Positions 42,254-53,970 of a stretch of 64,000 bases of DNA are shown piece after piece. The notes beneath the pieces are model-generated. The model was given only the letters and a program-made list of their open reading frames with translations. It made no database searches and was not told the origin of the DNA. The stretch lies in the NCBI GenBank assembly GCA_049999725.1, contig JBNGIS010033853.1, positions 172,614 to 236,613 of the forward strand. The letters are read 5' to 3'. Origin of the DNA: Haplomitrium mnioides. Its lineage: Eukaryota; Marchantiophyta; Haplomitriopsida; Calobryales. Each line of letters opens with the position of its first letter. Positions within the stretch are counted from its first letter, which is position 1. The position numbers and the translations under genes were made by a program.

Positions 42254-43250
42254 TTGAGACTAGCATGTACTCTATCCTCCCCTCCAGCAATTAGCTTAGT
42301 TGTGAGTCTCCCAATTTTCCCTGTGGGGGTTGTTGCTCCTACCGGTGCTCATTATATTTTTGACACATTCTATGGCAATCATGTTCATGATAAAGTGGAT
42401 GTGGACACACACATCAATAGATTCAGAGCTATGAGAATGGCCTACAGTGATGCGCTAGATGTCTTACATATTTGATTTCCAACAACCTTAGATGGAAAAG
42501 CCAATCAATTGATATTTTTGTGAGGCCTCACACCATCAGAATTGGAATGATCTTAAAGCTGAATTTTTGGCCAGATTCAGCAATAGCCTTTTTGCCTGCT
42601 CTTGGGATGATCTATTAAAATTTAAAATGTATGCTAGTCAGTCAATTCAGGATTGCAGCAATAGGTTTAAGTCTATGGTGGCAAAATGCCCAACACCTCC
42701 TCCTCAAGAAGAACAAGTAGGATTATCCATTTGTGGTCTGCCTCAATAGATTCAGTCTCATCTGTACCTCCAAAGTTACAAACATGTTGACAGAGCAACT
42801 GAATAATCTCAAGCTTCAATTGGTGAATTCACAACCTGCACCTACCTATCCAACTCCCATAAATTTGTGGTGTATATCTAGATTGCAACAAGCCTAGTCA
42901 CACAAAAGATACCTGTAAAAGACTTGAAAAAAATCAATGGTGTGCTACATGTATGATTTCCAACAAAAACACCAACAACTATTGAAAGCAAACAACAATT
43001 TGTGACATGCTTCAGTTGCAAGAACAATCTCAAACTGCAGTCCATGCCTTTAGTGCATACCCTCCCAAGAACAATTTACAACCACTGTATTTGCAAAACT
43101 TGCCGTGAAGACCACCTTCTCAAGAAACATGTTGTGAGGGTGGACAGTTAGGGCACGTTTGCAAGTACTGTCAACATAAGCCTCCATCGTCTGCAATTGT
43201 TCCAGGGCATGAATTTTGCAAGGATTCCAAACAATAGCATAGAAAACCTA
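42254..43250 (+). pseudogene. gag: Element F Gag
   Basis: Capsid domain of Ty3/gypsy type: the segment around FYGNHVHDKVDVDTHINRFRAMRM and YSDALDVLHI (42390-42475), then LDGKANQLIF and LTPSELE, a frame change, and FSNSLFACSWDDLLKFKMYASQSIQDC (42567-42670) ending with EEQVGLSICGLP. A nucleocapsid knuckle appears at about 43129-43170 as CCEGGQLGHVCKYC, a CX2CX4HX4C motif with its second Cys now Gly. Many stops, mostly TAG and TGA, break the gene. Similar in layout to other plant Ty3/gypsy Gags but clearly different from the families above. Confidence 0.8.
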
Positions 43251-44505
43251 TAATTGGGCTATCATTCACCTGGCTCTCAAATTTCAACCCATCAAGGTGC
43301 ATATCGTGTTAATTCGCCTCATCTACAATAAGGTGCTTCATATTATCAGCAAGGCACTTTGCCTCCACCCCCTCCTCGCATAACTAACCTCTCGGCAGCA
43401 ACCCCAGTAGCCACAACATGACACCATCCACCGCTTATGCCTACTCCTGTGAATGGACCAAGAACTTTTCCTTTGACTTATCAAGATGCTCAAACACTAG
43501 CACAAGGACTATTTTCTTAAAATTTCCAATCTGTGACTGTATCTACATAGCCTTGACAATCAAGATCCAATTCCAATGAGCGTTTTGTTCAATTCATTCA
43601 AGTGGTTCCTAACTATATCACACTACGTTCTGGACAAGAGCTCACAAACCACTAATCCTTCAACCAGGTCTACTTCCAGCAAGTCTGGTCGAGTCTCCTA
43701 CAAGAATTTCTCCAGAATCTCCACACATTCATGAAGCTCCCAACTTAGTGCAAATGAGACCCCCTGTTACAAAACTACATGCTAGTTCAACTACAACATG
43801 CCCTATGCCCTTGAACATTGCACATGTGCCTTCTCCACCCTATTGTAGTAAAGGGAAACCTCTACCCATGCGCTTTAGAAGTTTGAAGAAGACCAACACC
43901 ATAGTGGAGGGATATCCTCCATATGGCATTGTAGAAGATCTGGTCGAGAAGCCAACATCAAATATCCTTTGGACAATTGCTAGCTCTTCAGCCTAAAACT
44001 AGGATGATGCTCAAGAAAGCCTTGTCCTTCAAACGTAAATAGCTCAAAATCAAGACCAAGAAGCATCCATCTATTCAGCAGCTCTTGAAATTAGACTCGG
44101 TGCCATCAATTGAGCCGATCCAACCACTTCTGACCTAGTGTTTAGATATCTCAAACAACACATATCCAATGTTTGCTAGAGAGAAATCCTTACAAAGCAT
44201 GGATAATAACCTTTTGATGTCTTTAGCGAATCCAGTTGGGAAGGTTGTAGTAGGAGGAAGGGATGAGAAGCTCAAGGAGAGGAATTTCTCTCCTTCTATA
44301 TTCCTCAATCCACCTCCTACAACTTAATTGACCTCAACCACTTCAATAGTAAGCATGGCCTCTCTTTATGACCCTAGTACCCCATGCACAACCAAATGCA
44401 TTGATGATTTATTAATTCAAGATGATCATATTGACATTGAATCTGCAGTAAACATAATGACCAAGAAGACTATGCATTTGATTGGGTATACACCAACACA
44501 CTTAT
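43251..44505 (+). pseudogene. Element F Gag-protease linker and protease start
   Basis: Pro-rich low-similarity text (43300-43750), then an open frame (43748-43996) with MRFRSLKKTNTIVEGYPPYGIVEDLVEKPTSN, a segment that precedes the protease in many plant Ty3/gypsy elements. At 44328-44500 the segment LLIQDDHIDIESAVNIMTKKTM resembles the retropepsin active-site strand (DNGSALNVMP in relatives), with the D-S/N-G core changed to D-I-E-S. The frame is cut at 44505 by a solo LTR. Confidence 0.65.
44501..44505 (+). repeat. Target-site duplication CTTAT, left copy
   Basis: CTTAT precedes the solo LTR at 44506 and is repeated at 47866-47870 directly after it. A perfect 5-bp duplication proves insertion as an element and later loss of the internal part by LTR-LTR recombination. 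Confidence 0.9.
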
Positions 44506-45109
44506 TGTCAACTAGTGACAAGGAGCACTAAGGGAGAACTCATGAGATTGGAGGAGGCAGTGGAACAATTTCTCTCTTGTAAGTGTTAAAGTACCTCGGA
44601 AGCAGTGGATCGACTCCAATCAAAGAGCATGAGCGGATCGCTTGGATCCAAGGAGTGGAATGGGATCGTTTCGGAAGGAGAAAATGGAGTTGTGCCAACC
44701 TGCAAGTTTAGGGGGGGAGGGGCACCACTAAAATTTGGCAGAAGCGGAAAAGAGCCTGCAAGTATCATCAAGATGCAAGAATCAAGGCACGAGCAGAGAG
44801 GAATGGAGCGCTCACCAGAGGCAATTAGCTGAAAGGAGGAAGGAAGGGGACCTCAGAACAGAGGAAGGAGTGGGGACCAGAGGAGGAGGATTCGAGACGA
44901 GGGGAGGAGACCGAAGAGCGGCAACGAGAGAAGGGGTCCGTAGACAAAGAGAGGTCGTAGACCAAGCTTTCAGATGCCGCGCACTAGAAGCAGAGATCAG
45001 GAAGAGAAAGGAGGGGGCCATGGCCTTCGTAAGCAGCAACTATTCTTAGGATTGGGGGATGCTCCTATCCCTGAGGCATTAACGGGATCTAGTGGGGTCC
45101 GCAACCCCT

Positions 45110-45440
45110 TCCTTCAGTGCCCACGCAAGCCTTTGTCGAAACGTGGCATCCTTAGAGGACTCTGGGAGATTTAGATGAGACGTGGTGGGCGCAAGGTGTT
45201 CGCAGGCCTTTGCGGAAATGTGGCATTCTCAGGAGTGTCCAAGAAGATTCAACGGAGACATGGCAAACGCAGGGTGTTCGCAGGCCTTTGCAGAAAGGTG
45301 GCGTCCTTGTAGGGCTCTACGAGATTTAGTGGAGACGTGGCGGGCGCAAGGTGTCCGCGGGCCATTGCAGAAAGGTGGCGCTCTTAGAAGTGTCAAGAAG
45401 ATTCAATGGAAACGTGGCAGGCTCGATGGTGTCCTTGGTC
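45110..45440. repeat. 78-bp tandem array, about 4 units
   Basis: The landmark CCTTTG (or CCATTG) in GCAGGCCTTTGC falls at 45130, 45207, 45285 and 45362, a spacing of 77-78 bp. Units carry ACGTGGC motifs, the complement of the GCCACGT seen in the E LTR array. Confidence 0.9.
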
Positions 45441-45469
45441 TTCTTCGGAACCTAAGGTCAGCGCGGCAC

Positions 45470-46240
45470 TCAAGCTTCTCCATTGAAAACGACGTTAGAC
45501 GGCGCTACCTAGGGGACGTGGCACTCTGAAGGAGCCCATAAGATTCCTCGAACTCAGGTCAACCTCGGAACCGCAAGTCAAAGGTGGGGTTCAACCTCCC
45601 CGTTGAAAATGGCATCGGACGGCGCTACCTCGGATACGTAGCACTTCGAATGAGCCTATTGAATCCTTTTGGTCAGAGAAAGATCAACTACGGATGAAGG
45701 TCAGCACAACGGTCAAGCTTCTCTATCAAAAACGGCGTCGGACGGTGCTACCTTGGGCGTGTGGCACTCTGGAAGAGCCCATAGGATTCCTAAGACTCAA
45801 GTCAACTTCGGAACCACAAGTCAAAGGTGGTGGTCCAAATTCCCTATTGAAAATGGCGTTAGACGACGCAATATCAGATATGTGGCATTTTTTAGGAGCC
45901 CATTGGATCCTTCGAATTAGAGAGAGGTCAACCATGGATGAAGGCTACCTCGGCGGTCAAGCTTCCTTGTTGAAAATGGCATCGGACGGCGCTTCCTCGA
46001 ATATATGGCGCTTTGGAGGAGCCCGTTGGATCCTTCAGGTTAGAGAGAGGTCAACCATGAACAAAGGTCAGTGCAGCGATCCACCTTCTGCGTTGAAAAC
46101 GACGTTGGACGGTGCTACCTCAGATACATGGCGCTTTGGAGGAGCCCATTGGATCCTTCAAGTCAAAGAGAGGTCAACCACATATGAAGGTTAGCGTGGT
46201 GCTCCACCTTCCCTATTAAAAACGACATTGGATGGTGGCC
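45470..46240. repeat. 123-bp tandem array, about 7 units
   Basis: GACGGCGCTACCT or a variant occurs at 45498, 45618, 45741, 45862, 45985 and 46108, with a last diverged copy at 46231, giving spacings of 120-123 bp. Units contain GAGAGGTCAACCATGGA and AGGAGCCCATTGGATCC. Confidence 0.9.
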
Positions 46241-46434
46241 ACGAAAGAAAGTCAACCTTGGACCCAAGGACCCATGGTCCGAGGGATCTTTTGGACTCAC
46301 CAGTCTATTGGATTCTTCGGACTTGGGTCCGTGGTCAATTGCGGGTCAAGGTCAATGCGACGGTCAAGCTTCCGAGTTAAAGACGACATCAGACAGCGAC
46401 CACGGAGGAAAAGTCAAAGGTGGACCCTCGATTC

Positions 46435-46590
46435 CACTGGATTCTTCGAAACTCTGTTCTGCGGGATTCTTCTGAACTCTGTTCCACAGGATTCTTCGGA
46501 ACTCTATTTTGTAGGGTTCTTCAGACTCAGTTCTGTGGGAATCTTTGGAATCTCAGTCTACGAGATTCTTCGAACTCGACCCTGTAGACC
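46435..46590. repeat. 25-bp short tandem array
   Basis: ATTCTTCGGAACTCTGTTC-type units at 46441, 46466 and 46491, then more diverged ones; period 25 bp. Counterpart of the array at 55330-55640. Confidence 0.85.
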
Positions 46591-47865
46591 TCGGAAATAA
46601 TTGTTTACTTGGATCTTGCTACGAATAGACAAGACAGGTGTCACCACGTCTGGAGCCCAAGCCTAGCAGAAATAACGACCTTTTCGAACGGGAAGGATTC
46701 GCAAGGGCGGAAGCGCGAAGGGTATACATTGATGGGCTGCGACATTGTTGAGGTTGGTGTGCAAGCAAACTAGAGACGTGGAAGCGATCTCAAGCCAGGA
46801 AGAGGCAATGAGGTAAGGTAGAAAGGATTCCAGTGAGAATTTAGGTGAGGCGAGTGTACTCGTGCAGAGGGCTAGCATGGGTGGAGGTGGACTGGAGGAG
46901 TGCCGATAATCACTAGGCGAGGAGCTCTAGAGGCTCGATCGATCCAAGTGAACTCATCCCTGTGGGTGGACCTATAGCGGAGGTGAATTGATACGGGAAA
47001 TTGAAGGTGATCCTGTCTGTTGAGAATTTAGGGGAGGCTGCCAAGTGGGATCTTTGGTTCATCCCTGCATCATCTATGTAAAGCATCAAACCCAAAAGTG
47101 CTCAAAGTGTGCTCTAGTGTAAACTTTCAAGTGGAGCTAAGAAGAGGGTGGCTGCGTTAGTGCATGCTCAGTGTGGCGAAGACCTGTTCAAGACTCAGAG
47201 GTGGAGTGAGCTACCAACAGTCAAGAGGACTATCTTCTAGAGGTGGAAGTTAAAGAAATCTTCTTCTTAGCGTGAGGAAGTAAACACAGGGCTTCTCGCG
47301 AGGGAAGTTAAAAAACTATCTAGAAGAAGGGTGCATGTGTGGGGGATGGAAGAAAGTTTGAGGTTGTGAGTTAAGGTAGGGAGGAATCTGCTGGGGAGAT
47401 CAGTCCCACTGGTCCTATGAGGCCTATGATTTTGGTGAGGTGCAATGCATGTGTGTGTGTTTGTAATTGTGTCTGAGTGTATTTAGTTAGATTTGAATGT
47501 TCTTGTATTGTGTAAGAAACATTTAAGATTGGGAGTAGGGAGGTATTTTATTTGTTCAGACCCCGGGACAACCCTGCGAGGGGGAGTCAAGTCCCTTGTC
47601 ATTGTTCCGTGACATTGGGGTCATTGCATTCTGCTCTTGAAGTGTATACAAGGTGGCTAGGTCCAGATTTGGGACTCTTGAATTATATTGAAAATTACTA
47701 CAGAAATACTTGGGTTTATGTGCATGTGTATTTTGCCATAGGGGTGAATGAGCATATTGGTTGTTGACGTGAATGTTGAGGTCAAGAAATGGCTTGTAAG
47801 GTAAAGAGGGATCATTTAAAGCCCTGAAGTGATAACAGGATAAGGCCTGAAGGAGGGGAGTGACA

Positions 47866-48180
47866 CTTATGTCCCTCATAGATTATTTTGAAGGTAGCTG
47901 ATGGCCGAGAAGTCTCACCATCAATAGAACTCTGTAATACTCCTACTGTGATCTCTGATCAAGAATATGTGGTCACTTATTTGATAATATCTACCTTGCA
48001 CACATGTCAGTACCCCATTCTCTGTGGATGCCCGTGGCAACATCAGACCCAAACCACGATGAACTTTCATGATTTCACCTTATCTTTGGGTCGTAAATCA
48101 CATTGCATTACAATTGATTTGTAAAGACTTGAGAAGACTTCCACTTTCTAGGCTTTATAGGAGAAATTCTTGGAACTACA
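47866..48180 (+). pseudogene. pol: Element F protease, second half
   Basis: Resumes after the solo LTR with the repeated CTTAT. An open frame from 47888 reads KVADGREVSPSIELCNTPTV, YVVTYLIISTLH and YPILCGCPWQHQTQTTMNF, the flap and hydrophobic-Leu/Ile-G strands of a retropepsin (ILGRPW in relatives). The active-site half lies upstream at about 44400. Confidence 0.75.
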
Positions 48181-49260
48181 TGGCATCACTCAACATCTAT
48201 GGAATCTTGTACAACCAGACCCTCCTAGTGAAGAGGAGGTGCAACTCTCATCTCTACTCACTCCTTGTCACAATATCTCAGTAAGTTTTAAAGATCTCCC
48301 TCTCATTAATGACCAGCATAAGGCTCTTACAGTTTATGATCAGATTTGTGACATTCAAGAGCATGCTTTTTTGGACCTTGTCAATAATTATATCGATATC
48401 TTTGCATGGGAATTCCTCCTTCCATTTATGAATATCATATCAAATCGAAGAACAATGTTCAGCCCTAGCGTCGTAAGCCATAGAGGTTGAATCCCAAATA
48501 AATTGAGGTTGTTAAGCGAGATATCAATCAAATGCTTCATGGTAGAATTATCTCCCCTGCAGAGCTCGCAGATTGGGTCACCCCAATAGTTGTGGTTTCA
48601 AAACCAAATGGATCAGATAGAATTTGTGGGGACTTTAAGTCCTTGAATTCTCCCATGGAGCTAGAACATTTCCCTATCCTTTTATTGATAAAACTCTTTA
48701 CAATGTTGCAAGTCATGAATGCTATAGTTTCATGGATGGTTTTTTAGGTTATAATTAGATATCTATCCACCCGAATAGCAGATCACTAACTACAATCACT
48801 ACTCCATTTGGGTGTTACTTTTACAATAAATTAGTATTTGGCCTTTGTAATGCACTAAGTTCTTTTTAACCTCTCACTTCAGGTCCACAATAGTGTCTTG
48901 AAATATATTTGGAAGATTTCATAGTGTACAACTCAACAGATAGCCATCTCAAAAAGCTTAGTCTTGCTTTTCAATGTTGTCGTGAATTTGGCATCGCATT
49001 AAATCCCAAGAAGTGTAGGTTTTTAACTTCGTCATGTGTCCTTCTCGGACATTTGGTCTCCATTCATGGAATGCATCAAGATCCTGCCAAAGTAGCTGTA
49101 ATTTCGAATCTCCCAATTTCTAAGGGTGTAAAAGATGACCAACATTTCTTGGGAAAAGCTACATATTATCGGCATTATTGTGAGAAACTATCTTCTTTTG
49201 CTGCCCCTTTGTATTCACTCACTAGTCTTTCAGTATATTTTCATCGGACAATAGATTTTC
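48181..49260 (+). pseudogene. pol: Element F reverse transcriptase
   Basis: Linker LVNNYIDIFAWEF, then RT in changing frames: EVVKRDINQMLHGRIISPAELADWV, TPIVVVSKPNGSDRICGDFKSLN, FGLCNALS, and a catalytic block YLEDFIVY at 48906-48917, where the first Asp of Y-L-D-D has become Glu. Next come LAFQCCREFGIALNPKKCRF, CVLLGHLVSIHGM and the connection GKATYYRHYCEKLSSFAAPLYSLT. Frameshifts lie near 48750 and 48860. The Asp-to-Glu change alone would be expected to cripple polymerisation. Confidence 0.9.
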
Positions 49261-49740
49261 ATTAGACAACAGGTTGCCAAACTGCCTTTGAAACTAACCT
49301 TGCTTCGCTTCCTTATTTAGCACCAATCGATTAGAGCCTTCCATTCTTTGTGATGGTGGACATATCCCTTACAACTATAGGAGTAGTCATGCCTCAAATT
49401 CAAAACAAGAAGGAGACACCATTCTATTACGCAGGGAGGCAATTGAGCAAAGCAGAGCGCAATTATTTAGTCATTGAAAGGGAGGCATTGGGCATGGTAT
49501 TTGCTGCCAAGAAACTCCATCATTACCTTTTTGGAACCCTATCATTTTTGTCGTCAATCATGATGCACTTAAGTATATTGTTAATAAGGCTGAATTAAGA
49601 AGCAGATTGGCACGGTGGGTTATCCTCCTACAGGAGTTTCAGTTCATGGTGGAAGCAAGACCTGGTCAAAAGCATGGGAATGCTCATTTTTTGTCATGCA
49701 TACATGGTTCTCCATCTTCTACAGATTTGGATACTAAATC
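49261..49740 (+). pseudogene. pol: Element F RNase H
   Basis: Open frames 49350-49598 and 49607-50074 give MVDISLTTIGVVMPQIQNKKETPFYYAGRQLSKAERNY, IEREALGMVFAAKKLHHYLFG, then a frame change, and ARWVILLQEFQFMVEARPGQKHGNAHFLS. The last Asp of the usual NADFLS has become His. The layout is that of the Ty3/gypsy RNase H. Confidence 0.88.
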
Positions 49741-51165
49741 TCTAGACTTATCCCTCCTTTGCTTGGCAGAAGATTACCATGATCCAACATGTCTCTTAGT
49801 AAACTTCTTCGAACACAAATCAACATCTTCTTCTATTGGATCTACAAGTGAACTGAATATGCATCTAGTCTTCCAAACAGATTCGGAACTAGCTCCTCAT
49901 GATACCTCTGATCAGTTACTTCAAATGGCCAATCACCCATGGTATCAAGAAATTATTATATTTCCCGCTACCAGTTGCTGTCCTCCAACAATCCTGCCAG
50001 CAAATCTAATCTGGCTCAATTTATTCGTTCATGTGCCCCATTTTCTATTTTGGAGGGAATGTTATACCAACTAAGTAGAGATGGTGTTTTACAGCGTTGC
50101 CTCCTCCCTTCAAAGGTTCCAACAGTGCTGCTTGTGGTGGCCATTTTTCAAGGCAGCCAACAACTAAAAAAGGCCTACTTGCTGGATATTGGTGGCCTAC
50201 CATGTTCTCGAACTCCCATGCATTTGTGAGAACCTGTGATAGTTGCCAACGCCTTGCCAAACCTCACTTTCGAGATGAGATGCCCCTTGATCCCATCTTG
50301 CCCCTTTGAGAAGTGGGGTTTAGATTTCATGGGTCCTATCAATCCAGCCACATGTTACCAGAAAAATTGTTATATCTTGGCTACAATGGACTATGTCACC
50401 AAATGGGTTCAGGCTAAAGTTCTCCAAACTCATGATGCCATCTCGGTGGCCAACTTCTTGTAATCTTGTATACTTACTTGCTTTTGATGTCTTCTTGAGT
50501 TAGTTGGTGATCATGGAACCCATTTCATCAACAAAGCGATTGCTAACCTGACTCACACCTACTAGATTAAGCATAGAAAATCTGCACCTTATCAAACTCA
50601 AGCAAATGGTCAAGTTATAGGCACTAATAAAGTGTTGAAGCGTATTTTGCATACCACTGTTGACTTTCATGCCTTGGACTAGGATGAACAGCTACGTGAA
50701 ACTTTATGGGCATACCAGACAACTAGCAAGGAAGCTATAAGTTTTACTTCCTTCCAATTGACTTATGGACAAGAAGCCATTCTACTAGTAGAGATTTAGA
50801 TTCCATCCCTTTACATTGCCATAGCCAATAGGCTATCTGATTCTGAATCTCTACAAGAAAGATTAATGACTCTCCAGAATTTGGATGAGACTCGCACGCA
50901 TGTCACAGACAATCAGGTAAAATCCAAGGTTATCACCAAACAATGCCATGACTCTCATATTCGCAGCTAGTCATTCAACAATCAAGTTCTGGTTTTGGTT
51001 TATGATTCCCGAGAAATGCACTTTCAACCTAAGTTGGAGGGTAATTGGTTAGGTCCTTGTAGAGTGGTGCAGGCCTATGCTACTGGTTTCTTATAGCTAG
51101 AAACACTGTATGGATCTCCTTTAGCAACCACATTGAATGCTAATAGAGTCAAATGATACTACTCC
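49741..51165 (+). pseudogene. pol: Element F integrase
   Basis: Zinc region around EGMLYQLSRDGVLQRCLLP and FVRTCDSCQRLAKP (about 50050-50260). Core: D1 in KWGLDFMGP (50323), D2 in LVGDHGTHF (50509), and at the place 35 residues on where Glu belongs, NGQVIGTNK has Ile (50617). C-terminal part: QLTYGQEAILLVEI, LVLVYDSREMHFQPKLEGNWLGPCRVV, ending near LNANRVK. Several TAG and TGA stops. Catalysis would be lost by the Glu-to-Ile change even without them. Confidence 0.9.
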
Positions 51166-51764
51166 TAATTGTTTTTTTTTTTGTGTGTTTCAATTTTCTA
51201 CTGAGTTTTCCAGCATTCTTTGTTTGTAATTCATGGTAGAACCATCCTTGTGTTTGTGTGCATCCCTGGCTGTCCTCTGCTGTACAGTCTTACAGTAGGT
51301 GGTTCTGGTTGGGTTTGACTTCTCCTCTTGCTCCAACGAATAGGCACTCTCTCCAGAAACCTCTGGTCTTTAGAACATACTCTTCAAATAGCTCTTACTT
51401 TCTCTCCAAGGGATTAAATTATCATACTAACAAAGGTCACAAACATTCTTAATGGTGTTGGAAATTTTGGGAATACATACAACAATGGGTGCAGAAAACC
51501 AGCAAAGAGTGTTTGAGTGTTATCCATTGAGAGGAAATTTTTTCAAGATCTGTCCACATTGGTATCTAGGTCAATTTGTGTCTTGATTATTTGGATCTTC
51601 AGTCAACATGCACAAGATTTTCAAGGGTTTTGTTTGGCGCCTTCATATGGCAGATTTTCTTTGATTGGCACCAAATCTATTTGCAGACTTCTTCACCAGC
51701 ATTCAATGGTGAAAATTTAGGGTGAAAGACTTCTTGCTCCTTGTTGCAGGGACGCTCCAAGCTC
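51166..51764 (+). other. Element F 3' untranslated region
   Basis: About 600 bp between integrase and PPT with a T run (51171-51182) and no recognisable gene. Short open frames (51258-51452, 51517-51720) have no motif. Confidence 0.5.
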
Positions 51765-51776
51765 AAGGAGGGGCTA
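51765..51776 (+). other. Polypurine tract of element F
   Basis: AAGGAGGGGC plus TA directly precedes the LTR start TGTTAAAGGAGCTTC at 51777. Confidence 0.75.
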
Positions 51777-53530
51777 TGTTAAAGGAGCTTCTAAGGATAG
51801 CTGTTTTAGCTACTAAAATGATATATAGATAGGAGTATTTTAAGTATTTAGCAAGGGAAAAAATATGCTAATAAATTGTATTTGTTTAAATCTTGAGTTA
51901 TTAAAGTAGGTTCAAGGCAAATGATGTAAGCCATTTAATGAGTCAAGGGAACCATCAAACATATTTGTGTGTGTGTGTGTGTGTGTGTGTGTGACTATAT
52001 TTCAGTTTTTACCAAGTAACTCTTTGAAGACAATGAGGGTAAAAGTGACAGTGGGCAGTTCTGACAAACCTGTAAGTAGAAATTAAGTGAGCGTCAACAA
52101 CAATTTTCCCATCATTGGGATGTTTATTAAGTCTCAAGTGGGCCCTCAGGAGGAAGCACCAATGTTAAGAGTCTATAGCCAAAGAATCTAAAGGAAAAAA
52201 CGACTCGTGGAAGATTTATGGTTAAACGGTAGGGACAAGTTGTTGGTTGAAATCAGACATAAAAGGTAGTGGGAAAAATGTTTTCGAGGGAACTTTTGCG
52301 AGCTATCTCTCTCATTTCAGGTCTTCTCTTCCTTCCTATTTCAGGTGCTGATAGGTGGTGGTGGAGAAATTTTCTGTAAAAGAGGTTGAGCATGTGGTAC
52401 CTAGAGGGGACAATGACGATCCAAGGAAGATGAAGTGGTAAGGCAATGGAAGACCAAAAGAGTGGTGTATGGCTCAATGTCATTCAGTGCTGGACTTGGG
52501 ATCTCGATTGAGCTTCCTATATTGGAGTTGGGAGGAATGCTCTTTCTCACATTTGACAAATCCTACGATAGTTTCATAGTGATGTTTGTTATGTTCCATG
52601 TGTTTTGTATGTGTGGAGTCTATTTTGAGAAATTGTGCTTTCAATTGATGCCTCATAGGTAAACATTACTATGATCTAGTAAATCCATGTTTTGATTGTA
52701 ATTATTTTGTGATTTTGTATAGTGTGTGTGGCATGTGGGACCTTGGAAAATTAGAGTTGGATGTCCCTCTCAATTCTGGTCATAATTTTTTATTCAGTTA
52801 ATCATTCCCTAGAATTGTTCTTGTAATAGAAGCGCCTAAACGAGATCTATCCCTTTAGATGCAAAATACAGACAATGAGTATCAAACAGTCGTGATATGA
52901 GCCAACTAGTGTTAGAATCAACTGATTACACTTATAGGCATAATGACCAGTAGAAGTGACCATTTGAAACATTGTATAACTTGTTGGATGCGCCTCAAAG
53001 AGAGATTTCCAACACATTCAAGAATGCTAGAAACAGACACCATCTCAAACTTTAAATGTGAAAGTTTCTACTCAATTGTTCACTGGTAAAGGTGCAATTT
53101 TCCGGTCATTGCTGCAACTATTTTGCGACCGCTATAACTTTCAGGCGACTGGTGACTTTTTTTGGAATTTGCTGTTTTTTCGTTAGGGCAAAGAAGTTTC
53201 CGTTGACATTTTTCATCCATCGACATCCATCCCATTTTTCAAAGGGACCCTTTGAACATATGAATGTATGTTTGCGTTGACACCTCCGTTTGCACTTACA
53301 TTTGGCTTGTTGGATGTGTCTCGAGAGGCTCTCTTCATTGAGCAAAGATTCAAGATCAAGGAGTTTAGATAGGTCCCTCAAATTTTCAGTTTAGTTCTTT
53401 GCTCTTCTTGGTAAGATATCACATTTTGGAGATTGTTTTGTTGATCTAGAGAGTGTCAAGTTTTCTCCCCTTTCCTCTCTTAGAATTACCACTCTCCCAA
53501 ATCTCCACAATATATACTGGAGGGCTGGCT
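51777..53530 (+). repeat. Element F 3' LTR
   Basis: Opens TGTTAAAGGAGC after the PPT. From 52170 it matches the 5' LTR (40304-41440). Similarity stops near GGCTGGCT at 53530, about 45 bp short of the 5' LTR end, so its tail is lost or replaced. It carries a GT microsatellite (51966-51993) and about 215 bp at 53110-53330 absent from the 5' LTR. Confidence 0.8.
51966..51993 (+). repeat. GT microsatellite, about 13-14 units
   Basis: Uninterrupted GT run inside the F 3' LTR; the matching part of the 5' LTR is not present in the window. Confidence 0.95.
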
Positions 53531-53970
53531 CAATTGGTTTTTCTTTGTGAGAAGAAAATCAAAAGACAAAATGGTGACATGTGTTGAATCAAGTACATCA
53601 ATATATAACTTGTATTTGTGTTTCCCTTTTGTTGTTGCTTATTTTTCTAGAAAGTATTGTCGAGAAAATACATCCTCTGCCTCACAAGCAAACTGTTAAA
53701 CATGTACTTATTTGAGATTGGGAGGTTTTTACTCTTCAAATGACAAAATCTTGATAACTTCTATCCAAAATGGTTTGCTCTTTGGATCAAGTGATGCAAA
53801 AAAATTTAAAAATATTATGGCTTTCAACTTATGTAGGTTGCCAAATTTATGCCCATGTCTAATATTATGTGAAACAAGTACTTCTTAGGTCTTAGGTGCT
53901 TCATTATAGGCTGCTCAACTTGTACAAAGTATATGTTCTACTAGAACATCTTCCTTTGCTTGTTGAGCCT
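53531..53970. other. Unassigned AT-rich spacer between F and E
   Basis: 440 bp with no open frame of note and no similarity that I can see to the elements around it. It could be host DNA, the only candidate for such in this window, or an old transposon scar. Confidence 0.4.

Larger units (their letters stand above)
44506..47865 (+). mobile_element. Family-1 solo LTR with TSD CTTAT
   Basis: The 3360-bp solo LTR opens TGTCAACTAGTGACAAGGAG and ends GGGGAGTGACA. It inserted into the protease of element F, splitting it. It contains 78-bp (about 45110-45440), 123-bp (45470-46240) and 25-bp (46435-46590) arrays, all found in the minus-strand LTR 53971-57512 with other copy numbers. The 3' half carries the conserved TCTAGAGGCTC block. 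Open frames such as 45694-46194 reflect the 123-bp repeat. Confidence 0.92.

Noticed and set aside
45694-46194. 166-codon frame with 41-residue periodicity
   Set aside because: Read-through of the 123-bp tandem units of the solo LTR (123 = 3 x 41).
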